Below, piece by piece: positions 25,746 to 38,942 of a stretch of DNA of 64,000 nt. The stretch spans positions 1 to 64,000 of the forward strand of contig WBMZ01004782.1 of assembly GCA_013400975.1 (NCBI GenBank), in the 5' to 3' direction. The stretch is from Atrichornis clamosus. Lineage: Eukaryota > Chordata > Aves > Passeriformes > Menuridae. The notes beneath the pieces were generated by a model. It ran no database searches, was not told where the DNA came from, and saw only the letters and a list, made by a program, of their open reading frames with translations. A program made the translations under genes and the position numbers. How positions within the stretch are numbered: the first letter of the stretch is position 1; the number at the start of each line of letters is the position of its first letter.

Positions 25746-28700
25746 CTTCTGTGCAGCAGCTGTGTTGTGCACAGGACCTGCTTCCTGCCACGCCTTAAAT
25801 GTCCAGAGTAGTTCTGGTTACTGCAGGCAATCCAAATTTCATCGGCTAGTATCAAAATATCTGATCAAAAGGAGATACTTACCAACTCAAATACTTTGTC
25901 AGTGGGGGAACATCCAGGAGTGCCTCTCTAGCTCTGGAAGTCATTGTGTTCATCCTCATGACCTCATTTCACTGCTTTCCAGCTAGCAGCTGCAGATTTG
26001 AGGGGAAGCCTCAGGTAATATAATCACTTTGATTGAACATGTGCTGTCCCATTTATTTTCTGGAAGTTAAAAGAGGTCAAAACAGAATTTCTGCATATCC
26101 TATAGCACAACTACAAGAGCACAACTTGGTCAAGGACTTGTTTCTTTTCTTTTTACTGTAAACAGAAAGCAAGTTTGTTTGCACTTCTTTTTGGTTTTTT
26201 TTAATACACAAAACAATTTATTTTTCAAGGAAAGGAATTAAATGTTTGTATGTAAGCAGATTTAGATTGAATTTGGGAGTCTTTCTTTTTGGTTTTGGGG
26301 AAAGTGAATGAGAGGAATGGGAATTTCCAGATTTGGACCTGTTTGTCTGGAGGTAAGAAGACTAGCAAATTCCTTTTTTTTTATTAAATCTTCTGGTTAG
26401 AATGCCATTCCACAAGTAATCAAGTTTTTTTGGTTTTTTTTTTTTTTGCTTTGTGAATTTATTATTTATATAGGGCCTCCTGATGGTATTTTATAATATT
26501 GAGTGTGTTACTTTTATCAGATTTGTGTTCTTGATTTTTTCATCAACTTGGATATTTCTTTATAAAAAAAAAGGATTTCACAGTTGGTTGAAACTCTAGT
26601 GATGCTTTTTATTAGGTGCATAAATTCTCTCATAAATAGATGTCTAAGGGGTTTTTTAAATAATTTAATAAAATTTGTACTTCATATGCTTTGATTTGGA
26701 CATTTGGACAAGGCTATAGTCTAGCCTGTAAACACAGACATGTTAGTATATTTGCTATGTTTGGTAACATTGCCATCAATGTGTCACTTTATACCTTAAA
26801 ATGATTGCCTGTGAAAATAGAGGGGAGGTTTTATTGCTGTTGTTTCTGAAAGCATACAGCTTAGGATGTCTTGAATTCAAAAACTGTTGGTTTAAAGACA
26901 TATTTCTAAATTAAAGTTTATTATTTCAATTATATAATCAATTAAAAAATTTTAATATATTCTCTAAAATATGCTTTTTTATTTGCTGTGTAATTTAACA
27001 AACCTGCAAAGGTTTGTTTTTTACATTTTATATTAGTAGAGGCTTCAAGTATCTTTTCCTGATTGCATTCTGTAAAGAGAGGTTGCTCCATAAGAAATGA
27101 AATCTGCTCAGTGCTTCTGTCTTTTACATTAAGGCTGTATACTGTCATTCATAAACATGTCATTGAAATACCTTCCATGTAACTTGAGTATCAATAGCAA
27201 ATCTCTAGTGACAACACAGGATATATTTATCCTGAATAAAACAGCTCCAAGGAATGTTTCCAGCCACTGGAACTGAATTGTCTACATTGTTAAATTGTTA
27301 GATTTATCCCTGGTATGGTTTTGGCCTGGACCAAATAAGACCCTTCCAAGCAGCTCTTGGGCAGAGTCCAGCAGTCAGAGCAGACCAGAGACCATCCCCA
27401 GTAGGTAGTTCAGATGTGCCTTCTCGTGACCTGCTTGTTTTGGAGAGGAAAAGAGTTAATAGCAACAGCACAAGCTATTGCATGCTGCTGCTCTCAGTGC
27501 CAGAGAACAGTCCCAGGATGTGAAAGTCATAGCCTTGGAGGCTTGTTCGTCTGTCCTTCCTGTATCAAAAATGACCCAGTGAAGACATTTTATTCCTTTA
27601 TTTTTGTTAGTAAAATGCTTTGCTTATTCTTCTGGAGGCCTTTTGGCTACCATTTTCCTCACCATTGTACGTTCCAGCTTGAGCTGTGTGGATCATTTTG
27701 TTCTGGACATATTGCTACCAAGGCGTTTCACGTGAAGAGGACTTGAACCAGTCAGCACTACGTAAATTTAAACCCTTAATGGAGTGTAGGAAACCAGCAC
27801 ATGAGTGAAACTTTGATGTTGTATATGATGTATATGACAGTTGTATAACCATGTGGTAAATTACGGTAGTAGAGCGTAATACACAGCATGAGTTAATGTT
27901 TTAATATCACACTGTAAAGTGGGTAAATGCCAGAGAACGTAGCTCATTTTTAATGTGCAAGTTCTGTTTTCTTTTCCTGCCCTGTATATTTGAGTGTAGT
28001 TAGATTAATTGCAGCAGAACACAGATACTTGAGTTGTAGCAAAGTCATTATGTAAAGGAAAGATGGAGGTTGCACACTGATCAGATCTTAAAGCTGGGTA
28101 TAATTATATTGCTTCTTGGTGCCAAAAATAAGAGAGGAAAGTAGCACAGTATACTTACATTTGAACTCTATGAGCTACCAAATATTATATGAATCAGAGA
28201 AACGTTATTCTTTTACTGGAGTATCTGGAAAACCATATAAAATATTATTATGTTGCCAAAGTGTTGAATTACAACGATTGCAATATTTCATGTTTAAATC
28301 CAGCTTCATTTAAACACATAGTTTTGCACTCTACATTCTCCTTCGGGCTTTCCAGCAAAGGGATTTCCATAATCATTCCTATAAAGAGGAGTTAAAAATG
28401 TAGCCCTGAAACACATTTTGAATGAGTATTTCTATTTCTGTGTAATTCAGCTTTCTTGGGAAGTATATTTTTAATATCTGACCACTTTTACTTGTACAGA
28501 AAGAATGTAATATAACTTACAGTTTTGTTCCCAGGAAGGTCCATTTTCAGTCTCCCTCCAGCGGCAATTACTTATAGAACTATTAATATTGCTTTGAAAC
28601 AACTTCTGAAGCACTTGCAAGTGTCTGGAGAAAGAGGGAGTTTCATAGGATTTAATTTTTCTGAAAAACTGTAAGATTCTGTTGCTACCAATTACTGTAT

Positions 28701-31700
28701 TTTTTTGCTGTAAGTTTGCCATAAATTGGTCCTATGTGAAACTTGAGAAATGTAATATTAGATTAATGCAGACTATTTTCCAGGTTTTTTTCCCCCTAGG
28801 TTTTGACAGAAATAGTCAGTTCTTTACAAAGACTTATTAATAGATCCCTAGTAATCTCCTAATTCCATGCATTGGCCTTAGGAGAACTCTCAGTACAGGT
28901 TTCATACACTGGTTTCTAAGTCTTATTCTGAAATGTGATTTATTTGGGATTTACCTTGTCATCTTATTATACCTCATTATCAGCACCAGTAGCCACTACT
29001 TCCCAGACCTCTGAGGGATCTACCATTCTTTCACCAACTGGTTTTGTTAACTGCTGTTTAAGGCTGTATGGTCTGTGATGGTCTGGGACAAATATTTGTG
29101 TATTGATTACACTGTACGTGTTGTCATGTGTAAGACAGTAATATAAAAGTGAACATGTTCAGATACATTCCCAGAATTAACACAGAGCCCTTCAGAAGCC
29201 TTGTCATGGTTACGTTTATTTCAGACTTTTACAGCCTCAGGTGTACCCTGGGAGATGTCTTTTTCTTTTCTTTCCATATGATATGCATGCTTGTGTCTTT
29301 TGGTTTTATTTGAAGTTATTTTCTGCTGAGCCACATTTAAATACATACCAGGCTGTGAAGAACGGATGTGCTTATGTGTGACATTTTAAGGAACCACTTA
29401 CATGAACATTCAAAATACATAATTGGAAATAAAGGTGCTCAGAAGATTCAGATACACATAGTTTCTACTCAGAAGTGATATCTAATCTAAGACCAGATAA
29501 AACAACTGGTTGTGATGAATGAGAACATGGTGAGGAGGGATCATCATGCCAAAGCAAAGAAAAGATGATGGATGGTACTTGCAGTGCCTAGAACTTCACT
29601 GAAAGTGTTTTTTTGTGCCAGAGTACAGCAAAATATAAGAATACACCCAGAATAGCCAGCAGCAATAACTGATTTAGAAAGAAGGTAGGAGAACAATTCA
29701 GTGCCAAATTCTTCAAAATATCTGCTACTAAATCCAGTGCTACGCTCTCACTGATTTTATATAACACTGTGTTACAATTTCTCTATAGTTGCAGGTAGCT
29801 GTATATTGTATGAGCTTGCCAGTAATATGCTGCAAATAGATTTCTACCTCTTTTTTCTTTGCAAAGTTGTGCAAAAAGTTCTGATGAGTTTCAGACAGTT
29901 TTTAATATTACTTTTTACAGTTTTGAATTTTAAGTTCTTGTGAATAAGCAAGTGCATAAACAAGTGAATAAGCATATTTTCAAATATCCAAGACCCTAAG
30001 CAGTGGAAATTAGTGCATCCAGATTTTGTAAAAAAAAATACCTACTGGACTCAAAGGTATGAATTATTTCTAGTTAAATGTTGATATGTTGTAAATGTTT
30101 TGTGCAGCTTCGGTTGCATTCTCCAGCAGGGGAAAATGGATGTTCCTTTCCATGCTTTTTGAATTGCATTTTAACCATCAGGGATAAGATCTATACCATC
30201 AAGTGAAATTCCAAAGAAAATTAACTGCTGGGAACAGCTTCTTCATTAGGTCAGATATTTTTAGTGTTCTGTGTAAAATGCTATTCATTGCCAGAGGAGA
30301 TTTTGTGAGGAGAAATGGAAAGAGAGCAAAAGGATGAAAATAATTAGGAGATGCAGATTAGAAAGCAGTACGTTTAGGAATATATGTGATGATGAATGCA
30401 TTACGGTATTTTAGATGGATTAATATCCTCCTATTTTTGAGGGGACTTTTGGAATGCATGAAATGAGTGAATATGTTTGGTACCTTCCTAGGAATATCTA
30501 GGAGTGAACATATTTGGTGATAGATGAAAAGTTTCTGTCCTCTTTCTGTTACTCTTACTGGATATTACTAATTGAAGATGGATTCCTTCTCCAAGCTGTG
30601 ATTCAGTTTGTCTATAAACTTCTCAATTTGTGTTTCTACTTCATTTACCTTTGTGTTGATCACGTGAGTGTGAGTAGGCCGGATAATAGCCTATACTAGT
30701 TAGCACATAGAGCATTTCAGTCTTATACTGACCAGAATTTGCCTATAATATGTTGCAGAGGGAGAGTTACCTAATTTGATATCTATGAACTTGTTATTTA
30801 AATAGCTTACTAGGCTGAAAGCTGATGATTAACTGAATTCAAAACTAAACTAATTAAGACTACTTTAATCTATGGGATGCTGTAGGCCATGTTTCTATTG
30901 TATGTAGGAAGAACTTAAAAAAGCCTGTAAAACTTGCATTTCATTATGAAAATTTTGTTTCCTATGAAAGATAGCAAATGGATGTTGATGATTCGTTCAT
31001 TACAAGGAAAAGATAATGTGAATAGTAGTAAACCACAATGGAGGTAATTTGTGAATGCTGATGATAAATTACACTAGATCCAAATGATACCTTTGAGCAA
31101 ATTGGAAATATCACAATACTTACTTTAAACTTCGATGTTCATCTCCCATATTTCATAATAGGGATTTTTCTATATTTGAAGTTGGGAAGATCTATTTTTG
31201 ATTAAATGCTCCAGATGAACTCTTCTGGCTTTGTTGGTTTTCTTACCCTGTTTCTGCTTTAACAAAATCCTTCTGTTAAAATAGGAAAATGTCTAACGTG
31301 AAGCCCTTGCTTATAATTCATCCAGGGAGTCATAGCAAATGAATGTGAAACAGATGATCTAGTTCAGTGTTCTTCCCTAATTCAGTAAAGTTCTGTTTCT
31401 GGTTTTCACCATAGATTATTTCAGATTTAACTTGATTTGAAGATAAGGCCTGAGGTGACAAAAAAATTTGTAGCTGTAAGATTTAGAGATTGGGTGACAT
31501 AGCAAGGAAAGAAAAAGTCTGGATTCTGAACTAATCAATTTTTAAGGGTACTATGAGTCCTTTAGAGATCCTAATAAAGAATTGTAAGGAGAAAATTCAT
31601 TACAAGACATGCATATAGAAAGTAAGTTTTTAAATAGCAGTTCTTGGAAGACAGTACTGAGAGAGTACATTCTCACTTAATCAGGGAACGAGGTGCTGAA

Positions 31701-33037
31701 GAACTAACATTTTTAGAGAAGGAAAAATTAAGTTTGTGGTTAGCCTATTTTCAGGAAAGCTTCTTAGTGGATTAGAGGTTGTCTACAGATAGGATTGTCT
31801 ATATAATTAGGCTTAGATTCATCCTATTACTTGATACCTTGTCAGGTGCTTCACTGGAAGTTTAACTGCTAGCTCACTGTTTGTTAAGGGAATATCGTAC
31901 CTGCAGGGAGTGATTCAGGTTTAAGGTATGTGGAACTCCTAAAGATGTTCTCACCTATGACCATCCTTTCTCTTGGATGTGTCTCTTGATTGAAGTGCTG
32001 GTGTTATGAGTATAGTCACTAGATTCTGGATGGGGGAGTGATATACATTTCTTCAGTAACAACATCCATGATTGCCAGTAAATTAGATTTCTAAGCTATT
32101 TCGAAACTGAAAAGCATTTCTAGACAGCACAGGTTTTGTTGGGATGTTTTAATCTGCCTTCCTACAAAACTGTGCTATGTTCCTTGTTGAGCCTGGTTTT
32201 AATTTAGCTGTGATGCATGAAAATCATTTTGGAAAGGAAGGAACAGCCATTTGAAGGTAACTGTTGCCCTGCAGTAATTATCCACTCCCTGATGTCACTG
32301 TTACACACATAAAGTTAGGTGAGTTGAATTCCACTGATATCTAAAATTCTCAATTACTGTACTCTTCTCCTGTTAGTCAGACCCCCTCATGTTAATCCAC
32401 ACAGAGCAGCTTGTGACCAGAAAGCTCATGTTTGGCAGTTTAATGCTGCGTACGGTATTCTTTTCAAATGTTATTTTCTGCATTTATTTGTATTTTTGGT
32501 TTAGGGTTGTAAATACATTTTCTGACATTCGGCCTCATCTTCTTCCATAATATTTCAAAAGTGCCTTCTACAAACTGTGCACAGAATTTATCTTCTGAAT
32601 TGTTCAGTTCACTCAACAAAGCCACTACTATGTAGAAGTCTAATTTATAAAAAGTTGTTTTCATATCTCTTTTTACTTTTACCATTACAATTATGCCTCT
32701 TGTTCTTTGTATGTTTTTATTAAGTATTTTCTTTCTGTCTTTAGTTTCTAATATTTACATGTGTATATAGTCTTACTGATTTAATTTAGTCATATAGTAA
32801 AAATGCTTATATCTATTTTTTCTCCAATTTAATTTATCTCTTTCTTATTTCTACAAATCCATTTTATTTCTTTTTTCCTAAGGAAAATGATTCAGTCTTT
32901 GCATTTAACCAGGGATTATATTGGTGTATATTTAATTTCCTTCTACACATAAATTTCCAGTGCCACTTTGGGCAAATCATTTGTGTTTTGACAATTCATT
33001 TCTTTTTGCTGTGCAGAGGATAAATCCATTAGTTTTC
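25746..33037. other. Unique non-coding DNA
   Basis: No gene, exon-like structure or confident repeat is visible in about 7.3 kb. T-runs are frequent on + (for example 26427-26448). A 110-codon frame at 27414-27746 lies in a slightly GC-richer stretch, has no recognisable domain and is probably chance. Confidence 0.5.
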
Positions 33038-33616
33038 TGAAGTGGTTTGGCCTTGGCTGGGTGCCAGGTACCCACGACATCGCTCTATCACTCCCCTTCC
33101 TTATGGGGTAGGGGAGAGAATAAGATGGAAAACAACTCGGAGGTTGAGATAAAAGCAGTTTACTAGGAGCAAAAAAGAGGGAACAAAGCGAGCGTTTGCA
33201 CGCGCCAGCAGAAAGAGAAGTTAATCTCTACTTCCTATCTGGGAGCGATGTTCGGACACTTCCCGGGAAGCAGGGCCTCAGCACGCGGAGTGGTTCCTCT
33301 GGAAGGCAGCCATTTCAGAGCAACAAATAGTCCCACCTTCCTCCTCTCTCCCTGGGCTTTTATATCTGAGCTGACGTCACATGGTACAGAATATCCCTTT
33401 GGTTGATTTGGGTCAGCTGGCCTGGTTGTGTCCCCTCCCAGGATCTTGCCCTCTCCCAGCCCCTTGATGGGGAAGGAGTGTCAGAGGGACAGCGCTGCTC
33501 AGCAGCAGCCAAAACACTGGCGTGTTATCAACAGCCTTCCAGCTACCAGTGCAAAGCACAGCACTGTGAGGGCTGCCGTGAGAAAGGTGAGCTCTGTCTC
33601 GGTCAGACCCTATACA
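33038..33616 (-). mobile_element. Solo LTR, avian ERVL type
   Basis: On the - strand the element reads TGTATAGGGTCTGACC... at 33616 and ends ...GGCCAAACCACTTCA at 33038, giving TG...CA termini. The end next to 33038 (TGAAGTGGTTTGGCCTTGGC followed by TGGGTGCCAGGTACC) is the typical terminus of avian ERVL-type LTRs and is homologous to the end of the LTR at 47.6-48.7 kb. A TATA box and CRE lie inside (separate entry). No internal retroviral region is found on either side, so this is a solo LTR left by recombination. The flanking 5-mers (TTTTC and ATCTC) differ, so no clear target duplication remains. Family naming is from memory. Confidence 0.85.
33357..33379 (-). promoter_or_regulatory. LTR promoter: CRE plus TATA box
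   Basis: On - a perfect CRE, TGACGTCA (33372-33379), lies just upstream of ATATAAAAG (33357-33365). The order and spacing suit the U3 promoter of the LTR that contains them, with transcription toward lower coordinates. Activity is inferred, not shown. Confidence 0.6.
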
Positions 33617-34195
33617 ATCTCATATGCCATTGTATTATGGTCCAGGAATACTCTCAGGGTCTTCTGATGTTCACAGAATCAGTCCCAAAAGAAAAGTGCT
33701 GGTCAGGACTTGCTAGTCATGTCTCACTAAAGCTTCTTTCCTAAGTTTGTTTTACTTATTTTCAAAGCCACTGGACATTCTTTTCATAATCTTCACCACC
33801 TTTGTGTTGTTTCAAGCTGGCAATTTTTTTTTTTTTTTTGGTTGAGAGATGAGAGGCTGCAAAATTTTAGCATGTTTATTCAAGGATATAGGTAATAGTT
33901 TTGCCAGGTTTTTTTTCTGAAAGCCGTGTAGGCAGGATCTTCAACATGGCAACAGAAGTGGAAAAATAATTTTATTTCTTCTAAGGTAAAATTTTTACAC
34001 CTGAGTATGTAACAAATTCTAAGTAGCTGCTGTTTTCTTTTCTATTCTGCTTTATAAGCTTTAATGTTCCAATACCCTTTCAATGGTACACTCTCATTTC
34101 TGTAATTCTCTCAATTTAACCACTTGAAGGTACATGGCAAAGGTCCCCTTACATGGAAGCATCTTTATTTAATATAGAGCTTTAATTACATGATT
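33617..34195. other. Unique non-coding DNA
   Basis: AT-rich sequence beyond the LTR with no retroviral internal sequence. It holds a T-run near 33826-33839 and nothing else that I recognise. Confidence 0.55.
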
Positions 34196-34345
34196 ACATT
34201 TTTAAGCTTGTGTTTAAGTTTCACAGAGGTCAATGGCTCTTAAAGCTTATGCTTGAAGATGAGCATGTGCTAAAGTGCTTCTCTAAATGGAGATAGATTT
34301 AAACACATGCTTAAGTGCTTTCCTGACTCTGGGACCAAATTTTTT
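34196..34345 (+). repeat. Ancient amniote interspersed repeat (unnamed)
   Basis: The phrases GTCAATGGCTCTTAAAGC, GAGCATGTGCTAAAGTGCTTCT and AAACACATGCTTAAGTGCTTTC followed by CTGGGACC repeat an 'acatgcttaagtgcttt' core twice. This pattern is known to me from old repeats found in reptile and bird genomes (…caatgggacttaagcacatgcttaagtgctttgctgaatcgggacc). I cannot give a safe database name. Confidence 0.55.
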
Positions 34346-37300
34346 GCAGGCCTAAACTTGGATGTCTCTAGTAAGATTAATCTAGCATATACAACTTTTA
34401 TTATATTTCAGTCTTTATATTTTAGCTGCTCTTTTCTCTAGTGTTTCCCATGTGATAATTTGATATTATTCATGCTCTTTTAAAATGAAGACTGTATGAA
34501 TTTGAATTTTTTTTTTTAATTAATCACATTTTGCTGAAATTATGTATCTCAGCATGTAATCTCACTCCCTGAGTTCTCATAACACTGTCACATAAAGCTT
34601 TCTTCCATTCCTACCTCACACAGGGTAAGCAAGACATGCTAATGGCAACCACTCTGGAGCTTCATACCTTATTACAAAATAAATCAGTCAGGTAACTGTT
34701 ATCTACATCCCTTAAAGTATGTTTGGATGTAGAAATATGTGGAGAGAAGAATGAAGATGGTGGAAAAAGTTGAAACTTGTATGTTTTCAAGAAAAGGAAA
34801 ACAGGAAAGAAGGTTTGAGTGTCTAGACATTAATAAATTATCATTTATTCTGGATGAAACATGAACTAACTTCACTTGTATTTGGGGGAATACTGTTTGA
34901 ACACATGTACAGCTAAGGCTAACAGTGAAGTCTAAGCATTTTGGATTGCCATATGCTTTGCACTCACTAAAAATAATCCATCACATTACCTCCTTCTGTC
35001 CAAATGGACAGAATGTATGATTAACTCCGTTCCCCCCAATCCAAGTTATTCACAAAACAGGGGCTCTGTTAACCGAATATTTTTTAAAACTTGGTTGCTG
35101 GCCAGTATTCGTAAGTTTTTGCCAGGAATGATTTGTATAAGTCTACTCTGTAGAGCTGCACTGTTGGAAAGAAAAACTTTTGGGGTTTTATTTTTGTGCT
35201 ATAAGTGAAGCTACCCCTCTGTTTAGAAAGCACCTTTGAAAATTCAAACCTTAGTACATCACATGAGACTTTTCACTCATATTCAGTGCCTCTGGCTTAC
35301 AAGCAAGTGTCATATGGTTGCAATTAAAAGGATGTCACATAAACTTCATTGTAAGTAGGGTAACATATGCTCTTAAGGGATTTGTTTCGGTTTCCAGTGC
35401 TTTGAGTCTTGCTGGGGTTGGGAGTCACATCTTTCACGGCTAGTCAGCCTCCCTGCCTTAGATTTGTCAGCTGATGGGGTGCCAGTTAAAACATCTTCCG
35501 CAAAATGTTGACAAGTATCTGAAGGGAGAAAGCCAACTTCTCCAAAATAAACAGAGATGACTGAGGAATAGGAGTGGCAAGTTTTGCTCCAGAGGTGGTG
35601 CATCTATCAGTCAGGCAGACTATGTGTGGCATTTGAGAAATATTTCTTGTTAAGGGAGAGAGAAGGGGTTTCAGTATTTCTACCTTCTGCTGTGGGAACA
35701 GTCACAGGCTTACCAAATATGAGCCAGAAATAGAGACAACAAGTAATTAAAAAACCCCAACCAACAGCACTGAGAGCACAGGGATGAGAGAAGTATAAAA
35801 TGTGTGACATTCATGCTTATCATAGAAGGCTAAAGCTGCACAAATTCAGTCCTGTAACAAGAACAAGCTAAATCAGTAAGGGAGACTCATCTTGCATGCC
35901 TACACTCTTAAAATGCATAGCTGCAAAATTTGTTGGATGTGTTTACAAAGAAATGCCTTGCAGAGCTATTTTCTCATTATGAATTTGTTAGAACAGGGGC
36001 AGGCATTTGACTCAAGTTCTCAATTCACGTTGGCACATGTACAATCAAATTTTCCTAGATTTCAGCATAATCTTTACATCTACTATGCAAAGAGAGCAGG
36101 GAGATCAATCTGCAAATTGCACGTTTGAACGCTATAACATATTGCCATTTGGTCTTCCTACATGCAGATCTTTTTCCCTGACAGAGCTTTCCCCCCCACA
36201 CTTTCATTTTAATCCTTTATTTGGCAATTGCGTTTCCCTTCCCATACGGCTCACGTCTCAGTGTACACTGGTAATTCAGCTCCAGCTGTCAAAAAAATTA
36301 GCAATTTAATGTGCTGGGCGGAAAGTAGCCATTCTTAATTATTTTCCCATATAGCCCAAATATATTATTTCAGTTATGAACACTGGGGGGAAAAAAAAAT
36401 CCTACTGCAGACATGATCCTATTTCAGTCTGTTGTATGACTGAACTCATCATTACTTCCATAAAAGCCTTAAACATATTCCCTTTGCCATCTGTGTTAAA
36501 CTTCTTACAAGGAGGGAGGTGCTAAACTTCCAGTTAATGTTCATATAAGCTAATATTTTAGCTTTGCTGTGAAACCTTTGTTTGGTTGCTTGGACATTTA
36601 CTAAGGTAGGTTTATGACAATTGTATCTTCACAACTTGTAGTAAATAAAAATCAAATGAAAGTCCTTTGCAATTTATAGCAATGGAAAAAAATTTTTTTT
36701 TTACACTAATGATCTCTTTCCCCAGTGAATTCTGCTTTTATACAGGGGCAATTATGTTTAGAATGCTAGAGTTTAGCAATATATCTGCTTTACTGTATAT
36801 CTTAAAGGTGACAGGGGTCATAATGTTGAAAGTATTGACTATGAAAGTAGTACCAAGAGTATTTAAAATTTCTGGATGATGTGCCGGGGTGGTTTTTTTT
36901 TTTTTTTCCTGAATCTAGCTGAACATTTTACGAGTTTATTTTATCCTGTTAATTGTTGTCACCTAAGTTGTTTAATTGCACTCTGCCTAAACCATATTCA
37001 TTCTTTATCTTTGTTTTTAGGATATCCTTACAATATCATATCCCACTATAATTATACTAATCTAATTTTAAAAAGAAAAAAAAATACAAAAAAAAAAAGA
37101 CCCAAAACCAGAAAAGCAAAAAACCCACACCACACCCAAAAATCACCTTCTCACCCCTACAGAGATTAGTAGAAAAACATATGTCTGAGAAAGATTTAGA
37201 ATTGGAAAGTTCAAAACCTGACCATATGGATATGTTTTTTAGATACAGCATTGATATTCATTAACAAAAGTATTTTTTTCTCAATGGGGTGATTTTTAAA

Positions 37301-38754
37301 AGATTAAGGGCAGAGTAATTTTGAATAGTCCAAGAGCATTTGGCTTGTAATGTGAGTGTCAACATTTGGCTTTGTGATGGCCTCAGTCAGAAGAGGGGGC
37401 TCTCCTCACACTCAATTTAATGACTTGCTGTGCTTTGTGAGGGTTTGACCACATCATACATTTAGGTCAGGAGAGGAGATTTGGGTTCACTGTGTGTAAT
37501 ATATGGGATTATGGGGCAAGGACCTCCTCTGATTCAGGACATGACATTAAGCCTGCAGTAATCTACTTTCTTTCTCAACAAAGTCTAGCATTGCATTGCT
37601 ACATTTATATATCATTAAATGCCTCGAGCAAAAAAAAAGAAGGAGAGTAACCTGCCAAAAGTATATTTTGTGTTCACAATTCAGTCTTGCAGAACTATGT
37701 GGTAATTAGTGTTTTCCACAGGTGTTCACCTCAAAATAAGCTTTACTTGTTAAGTCTTCTTGGGATGCTTTTATACTTTCCTGGCAGCAGTATCAATGGT
37801 CACAGCTGACAAAGGTCTGTATTTTTAGGCCATGTGTTATACTGACAGTATCTCGAAATATGGCCAAAAAAAAAAAAAAAGAAATATGGCATATTATATT
37901 GAATGTTTAGAATTTTATTATTTCTCTTGATAAGGTGTCCTGATCAATCATGTCAGACTGAATAGTTGCTCAGAAGTAGCATGGAATTTTTAATGCTACC
38001 ACACAGAACCATCCACTTAGAAGTGGCTTACAATTACTGCTGTTAGTGGGATTTTTTATGGTTTTTTCTTTGTTTTGTTTTGTTTTATTTTGGAGGGTTC
38101 TTTTTGTTTTGGGGGGTTTTTTCTGCATGGATGAAATAAAAAAAATACAGTGATTCTCCAGTGGATATACCTGCATTAGTATTTGATTTAGATCAGTTAT
38201 ACTGTTCTAAAACAGATCTTGTTTTACTTAGGGTTTTTTTTTCTCCATTGTTTTGATCTGCAGAGCACTTTTGAGTACCAATTCAGTACCAATTCAGTTC
38301 TAAGGTAGACTTCTTTCAGAGAGAGCTAAACTCTGGCGGGTGCTTTCTTGCCTTCTTTGGCATCTGAACCAAACACTAGCTTCAACTGACACCCCTGGTA
38401 GAGATGTTCAGTCCACAGGGCCAGATAGAATAAAATTCAAAGCAACAGTCGTCCCCGCAGCAGAGAGAGAGGTCGAGAGAGAGAGGTGAGTGTTTTTGAG
38501 TAAAATGATTGAGTAAACCATTCCTGTTGCTCCAGACTACTTGTTATTATGGAAGAAGACAGAACTCCAGAAGCTGAAAGGGATATTCTTCATCCATTAT
38601 GATAAAATAAGCCTAACTATGAAAAGATTGAAACTTATGCTTTACATCAGTGAAAATTCAGCATAAAAGACATGAAGACATCTACACTAGATTTGCAACT
38701 TTCTTCAAGAAGTATAAGTTCTCTGGGGAGAGAAAGAACTATAAAATTATCCAT
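34346..38754. other. Unique non-coding DNA
   Basis: No gene is seen. The stretch 36000-36360 looks like a candidate conserved non-coding element. 37070-37140 is A-rich and simple. A poly-A tract between direct repeats (37855-37890) is listed separately. Two 11-bp copies of AGTACCAATTC sit side by side at 38274-38295, and a GA-rich simple stretch lies at about 38461-38487. Confidence 0.5.
37855..37890. repeat. Poly-A tract between perfect 10-bp direct repeats
   Basis: GAAATATGGC at 37855-37864 is repeated exactly at 37881-37890, with a C followed by 15 A (37866-37880) between them. The arrangement resembles a target-site duplication around a retroposed poly-A tail with no body. Confidence 0.8.
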
Positions 38755-38942
38755 TCTGTGAGGATGATGAGGCACTGGAACCAGGTGCCCAAAGAAGTTG
38801 TGGATGCCCCATCCCTAGAAGTGCTCAAGGCCAGGCTGGGTAGACCTTGTCTACTGAAAGATGTCCCTGTATGTGGCAAGGGGGTTGGCACAAAAGGGTC
38901 TTTAAGGTCCATTCCAACCCAAACCATTCTGTGATTCTGTGA
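38755..38942 (+). mobile_element. CR1 LINE 3' end, 5'-truncated
   Basis: GGCACTGGAACCAGGTGCCC, GTGGATGCCCCATCCCTAGA, AAGTGCTCAAGGCCAGGCTGG, GGGTTGGCAC and AAGGTCCATTCCAACCCAAACC follow the CR1 3' UTR closely. It ends in the diagnostic 8-bp tandem ATTCTGTG at 38926-38942. The upstream part at 38655-38755 may be a more decayed extension. It is one of the better preserved copies in the window. Confidence 0.92.

Noticed and set aside
38650..38934. 94-codon open frame on +
   Set aside because: Covers the CR1 3' end. The sequence is explained by CR1.
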